A model generated the notes under the pieces. It saw only the letters and a program-made list of their open reading frames with translations, was not told the origin of the DNA and did not search any database. A DNA stretch of 25,166 nucleotides. Source: an uncultured Oscillospiraceae bacterium (GTDB lineage: Bacteria; Bacillota; Clostridia; Oscillospirales; Acutalibacteraceae). The DNA lies in contig CABSLQ010000044.1 of the NCBI GenBank assembly GCA_902478605.1, positions 1-25,166 on the forward strand, in the 5' to 3' direction. Below, piece after piece: positions 22,263-25,166 of the stretch. How positions within the stretch are numbered: the first letter of the stretch is position 1; every line of letters starts with the position of its first letter. Position numbers and translations under genes: made by a program.

Positions 22263-23366
22263 TTACTTCTCCTGTTCATGGTAAATTTCTTTGATTTTCT
22301 GCCCGATAGCAGAAATGACGGGAACGCTAACTGCGTTGCCCGCCATTTTGTATAGCCGACCGTCCGAGAGACCTGTTGCGGCCGCCTTATTAAATTGTTC
22401 ATCGGTGAAGCCCTGCAGGCGCCAACATTCAATCGGCATGAGCTTTCGGATTCTGCCTTTGTGCCATACGCCGTGCCGATCCTGTGCCGTGATGGTGAAC
22501 ATCGGCTCGTTGGGTTCTTTTACTCTGCGCCCCTGCTGCCTGACTTTTTCCCTGTCGGGTGTAAGGATCGCTCTCGGCTCATCGGTCACAAGAACGGCAG
22601 AGTGTTCGCCTCTGTGGTTGCTGACTCCGCTGTCCTGCCTTGCCGTAATGCATCGGGCGGTATCGGTAATGATGGGATCGGGATTCATATCGATAAAATA
22701 CAATCCTGTTTTGCCGCCCCAGCCTCCGCTGCCTGCACACTGTGTGCAGGCTACTCCGTCTGTTTCATAGACTCTCGATCCTTGCGGACCTGGGATAAGT
22801 TCTTTAAGATTTTCCGCATTGCCGCAGGTGAGAGGAAATATTTCTCCGGTACCTCGTCCTCTAAGACCTGCGACAATATACAGCCGCCTTCGCTGCTGCG
22901 GGACTCCGAAATGGGCGCTGTTATGCACACACCATTCGAGATCATACCCCCGCTCAGTAAGCGTGGAGAAGATGGTAGTAAGCGTCCTGCCGCCGTCATG
23001 CGATAACAAACCGGGGACATTTTCCAGGAGAAGATATGCAGGCCGTTTCGCCTCAGCGATTCGGGCAACCTCAAAGAAGAGAGTTCCTCTTGTATCGTCT
23101 GCAAATCCGAGCCGTTTTCCGGCAACCGAGAAGCTTTGGCATGGAAAGCCCGCACAGATGAGATCGATGTCGGGCAGGTCATTTGGGTTGATGGTTTTTG
23201 CGTCTTCAAAATACAGTTCTCCTTTTGGATTGTAGATAGCGTTATATGCCTGATTTGCATATTTATCTATCTCGCAGTGACCGATACATTTGTAGCCGCC
23301 GACCGCTTCCAGTCCTGAGCGGAAACCGCCGATCCCTGCAAACATATCAAAAAATCGGATTGCCAT
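22263..23366 (-). CDS. C5-cytosine DNA methyltransferase (Dcm-like)
   Basis: A 367-residue protein with motif I DMFAGIGGFRSGLE (7-20), motif IV GFPCQSFS with catalytic C76, motif VI LLENVPG (113-119) and motif VIII QQRRRLYIVAG (157-167). The final segment is LYKMAGNAVSVPVISAI, near residue 340. All catalytic elements are present and the length is normal. It methylates cytosine C5 at an unknown target; no endonuclease gene is next to it. It is not closely similar to the methyltransferase at 8232. A second open frame (22751-23260, minus strand, +1 frame) overlaps it. It is part of the minus-strand operon with the DUF4314 and DUF1281 genes. Confidence 0.93.
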   Translation of the reverse strand: MAIRFFDMFAGIGGFRSGLEAVGGYKCIGHCEIDKYANQAYNAIYNPKGELYFEDAKTINPNDLPDIDLICAGFPCQSFSVAGKRLGFADDTRGTLFFEVARIAEAKRPAYLLLENVPGLLSHDGGRTLTTIFSTLTERGYDLEWCVHNSAHFGVPQQRRRLYIVAGLRGRGTGEIFPLTCGNAENLKELIPGPQGSRVYETDGVACTQCAGSGGWGGKTGLYFIDMNPDPIITDTARCITARQDSGVSNHRGEHSAVLVTDEPRAILTPDREKVRQQGRRVKEPNEPMFTITAQDRHGVWHKGRIRKLMPIECWRLQGFTDEQFNKAAATGLSDGRLYKMAGNAVSVPVISAIGQKIKEIYHEQEK

Positions 23367-23405
23367 AGCGAATCCGACCGTTTCCTATTTATTTTCCGCT
23401 GCACC

Positions 23406-24242
23406 TCACATTCCGAAAACGGGAGCGTTATCTTCTTTGTCACTCTGCGGCAACGCCATCTGTGTGAAGCATTCGGAATTGTAATAATACGCGCCGTCTG
23501 CTTCAATAAACCGTTCACCGTAATTCTCTGAAACAATCTGCCTTTTCATCTGTTGGGACATATCGTTGATTATATCAGCTTTGTCGGTGTTTTCATCGTA
23601 GATGAAATCAAAAAAATCATCAAAGCTGTCAAACCTTAAGATATCCCTTTCGTATAACTCATCCTCTGACATTTCTGTCAATTGTCTTTTCTGACTGTCC
23701 TTTTCTTCTGCAAGTTCCTGATCGGTGAGCCTGCGGAAACTGTCCTCGCCGGAGACGATGCCAAGCTGTCTGCCGTTATCAAAATGACAGTGCAGCGTCC
23801 CCATATCATCGACAACTGCGACCGTACCTCTTGTGTTCGGCTCGATGGGGCGGGGATCATCGCTCATCTGTAAAAGCATGATGCGTGTGCCGGGCGGATA
23901 GTTGTCCTTCATACGCTGTGCAAAGCGCCGTTCTGCTTCAAATTTGTTCATATTCTGTTCCTCCGTTTCATTTGTTTTATCAATATCATTTGTGCCGTCA
24001 ATTTCCATCTGCATCGGGATCAACACCTTGAGCAGCTTTTCCCGGTATTCCATATCTGAAATTTTATCAATGTAGATACCGAAGGTATTGAGAAAAGGAG
24101 TACCGTCCCTTTCTGTAATCACAAGATCACCGTATTGTCCGTGTGTACAGATAAAGTTTGCAACTTCCTGAATATTGTGCAATCGTGTTCGTCCTGCAAG
24201 CGAGTGCCCGATCAGCAGCGGATATTTTTCTTCTACAGTCAT
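23406..24242 (-). CDS. DUF4314-domain protein with N-terminal extension
   Basis: A 278-residue frame. Residues about 97-175 are a DUF4314 domain: AERRFAQRMKDNYPPGTRIMLLQMSDDPRPIEPNTRGTV split over two strands, then DDMGTLHCHFDNGRQLGIVSGEDSF, a small beta fold common in ICE accessory genes. The C-terminal 100 residues are acidic. The first 96 residues (LLIGHSLAGRTRLHN, then GDLVITERDGTPFLNTFG) are a different unit of unknown family. An internal ATG at 23949-23951 has a perfect GGAGGA (23959-23964) 7 bases upstream and coincides with the usual DUF4314 protein start. Two products, or two genes fused by loss of a stop, are therefore likely. The upstream ATG at 24242 overlaps closely with the preceding gene. 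Confidence 0.75.
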   Translation of the reverse strand: MTVEEKYPLLIGHSLAGRTRLHNIQEVANFICTHGQYGDLVITERDGTPFLNTFGIYIDKISDMEYREKLLKVLIPMQMEIDGTNDIDKTNETEEQNMNKFEAERRFAQRMKDNYPPGTRIMLLQMSDDPRPIEPNTRGTVAVVDDMGTLHCHFDNGRQLGIVSGEDSFRRLTDQELAEEKDSQKRQLTEMSEDELYERDILRFDSFDDFFDFIYDENTDKADIINDMSQQMKRQIVSENYGERFIEADGAYYYNSECFTQMALPQSDKEDNAPVFGM

Positions 24243-24245
24243 ATC

Positions 24246-25109
24246 TCACATTCCCCCTAACTGCTGTTCTTCAAAGCTATGATTTTCAGACATTCGCTGC
24301 CGGAAATCCGTTTCGTTTTCCATGAAGTAATCATTGCCGCTATGCCAGAAGGATACATAAATATCTCCGTCATCGGTTTTGATTCCACGCTGTTCCAGAC
24401 CTTCTCCAAAGCCATCCGCCGCCTGACCGGTCAGCTCATCGATCCATTCTTTTTCTTCTTCGGGGGAAAAGGGTTCCCGAAGCCCGGTGCGGATTACACC
24501 GTACAGTTCGCCGCCGACTTCCTGCACATCCCAAACAGCAGAGACGAGCTTGGCTTTTGCACCTGCGCTGCCGTCAAAATAGTCAGCCATATTGTGAAGG
24601 TCACGATCCTGTTCGCGCTTTACAAGTTCACGGATTGCATCCTCATTGGCAATGCCGTAACCGTTGTCTACCTCAAAGCAATCTCCGTATTCTTCATCGG
24701 TCATGTGAATTTGGAGGGGACAGTAATAGTTAACAGTTACACCAATTAATCCCTCGGTCATGGCTTTGATGTCTGCCATTAATGCCTGCGGGGAGTAATA
24801 CTGACCATGAACTATATGCTGTTCGAGTTCTTCAGAAATTTCCGGTCTGGCGTTTTCCACCATATACGCGCACAGGTTAGCGTCCTCCAATGAATGAGAC
24901 GGCTTGAACAGCACCGCCAAGTTATTGCCTATATCCGAATCGGTAAAGAGCTTTACTTGAATGGCACTGTCCTCATCGTCTTTAATGGGAATGTCACGCA
25001 AGCGGATGCGGACGCCGATCTGCGACAGGTCATACTGTAGGGTGAAGGGATCATCGGGAAGTTTCAGGACGGCTGTTTGATCTCCGTTTTGAATCAGTGC
25101 ATTAATCAT
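24246..25109 (-). CDS. uncharacterised ICE accessory protein (possible antirestriction-like)
   Basis: A 287-residue acidic soluble protein. The first half (LKLPDDPFTLQYDLSQIGVR, then NNLAVLFKPSHSLEDANLCAYMVENARPEISEELEQH) resembles the N-terminal regions of proteins encoded next to ArdA-type antirestriction genes in Clostridial elements. The second half has WDVQEVGGELYGVIRTG and DGDIYVSFWHSGNDYFME. I do not recognise a named family with certainty. GGAGGTG lies 7 bases upstream of ATG 25109, and the stop is 3 bases before the DUF4314 gene, so they are co-transcribed. Confidence 0.6.
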   Translation of the reverse strand: MINALIQNGDQTAVLKLPDDPFTLQYDLSQIGVRIRLRDIPIKDDEDSAIQVKLFTDSDIGNNLAVLFKPSHSLEDANLCAYMVENARPEISEELEQHIVHGQYYSPQALMADIKAMTEGLIGVTVNYYCPLQIHMTDEEYGDCFEVDNGYGIANEDAIRELVKREQDRDLHNMADYFDGSAGAKAKLVSAVWDVQEVGGELYGVIRTGLREPFSPEEEKEWIDELTGQAADGFGEGLEQRGIKTDDGDIYVSFWHSGNDYFMENETDFRQRMSENHSFEEQQLGGM

Positions 25110-25166
25110 AGCGCACCTCCGTATTATTTAAGACTGCAGTACCAAAGCGGGCGATAGCTGCTGCCT
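25102..25166 (-). CDS. C-terminal end of a further minus-strand gene (partial)
   Basis: Reading in from the right edge, one frame gives AIARFGTAVLNNTEVRYD and then TAA at 25102-25104, overlapping the next ATG by 8 bases, as is common in this operon. Only about 20 residues are visible, so the product cannot be named, and another frame (ending SLK) is possible. Confidence 0.35.
   Translation of the reverse strand, partial: AAAIARFGTAVLNNTEVRYD

Noticed and set aside
1..25166. oriT, relaxase, integrase or att sites
   Set aside because: No relaxase or complete integrase frame is present, and no direct repeat suitable as an att site was seen. The structured stretch at 1752-1910 could be an oriT, but nothing in the sequence shows it.

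Overview
The window is a piece of an integrative and conjugative element (ICE) of the Tn1549/CTn type found in gut Clostridia (Firmicutes), joined at its right end to a stretch of a different character. Evidence for this is the conjugation gene set (ParB-like, PcfB, VirD4-type coupling ATPase, Maff2, VirB6-like, PrgI, VirB4, CD1108-like, DUF4315, DUF4366, cysteine-rich VLP), the strong AGGAGG ribosome sites and the frequent TTG/GTG starts. No relaxase, integrase, complete transposon, rRNA, tRNA or CRISPR array was seen.

Layout. 1-290: the end of an IS200-type tnpA remnant, a terminator, and a leader with a palindrome and an attenuator-like hairpin. 296-3142: ParB-like protein, a heavily structured non-coding stretch (about 1752-1910), a DUF7768-like protein and a coiled-coil protein. 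3189-7715: PcfB, VirD4, Maff2, VirB6 and a DUF7007-tailed protein. 7795-11016: accessory cargo, namely a SpoVG-like protein with a C5 cytosine methyltransferase, a small DUF7007 protein with an MT-A70 adenine methyltransferase, and an inward-facing PIN/AbrB toxin-antitoxin pair on the minus strand with its own promoter and terminator. 11155-16571: PrgI, VirB4, CD1108-like, DUF4315, DUF4366, and two small cysteine-containing proteins. 16775-about 19948: a large secreted adhesin with a thioester domain and Cna-B repeats. After that three intragenic junctions follow: adhesin to serine-recombinase fragment (about 19948), recombinase fragment to a second adhesin on the opposite strand (about 20312), and that adhesin to a DUF1281-like N-terminus (about 21833). 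20307-25166 is a minus-strand operon (C5 methyltransferase, DUF4314 protein, an uncharacterised protein) that is visibly less GC-rich.

The most striking feature is a family of twelve 25-bp palindromes (arm ACTTCGGGCCAA, single centre base, complementary arm), all between 187 and 16717 and none in the right-hand block. They sit between gene modules, typically in the order stop codon, palindrome, Shine-Dalgarno, start codon. In three copies the last base of the stop codon is the first base of the palindrome. Seven copies have perfect unvaried arms, one has a paired compensatory change, and one has a change that would keep a G-U pair in RNA. Three copies are followed directly by a terminator-like hairpin, one has an extra right arm that makes a mutually exclusive hairpin ahead of the SpoVG-like gene, and one lies between a Shine-Dalgarno and its start codon. 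I read this as an element-wide post-transcriptional or transcriptional control system. I do not recognise it as a described one.

How the genes work together: VirD4 and PcfB would couple DNA to the channel, Maff2/VirB6/PrgI/VirB4/CD1108/DUF4366 would form the mating channel, ParB-like would help maintenance, the methyltransferases and toxin-antitoxin would protect and stabilise the element, and the adhesin could promote cell or host contact. Whether the right-hand junctions are real recombination or a metagenomic assembly chimera cannot be settled from the sequence alone.
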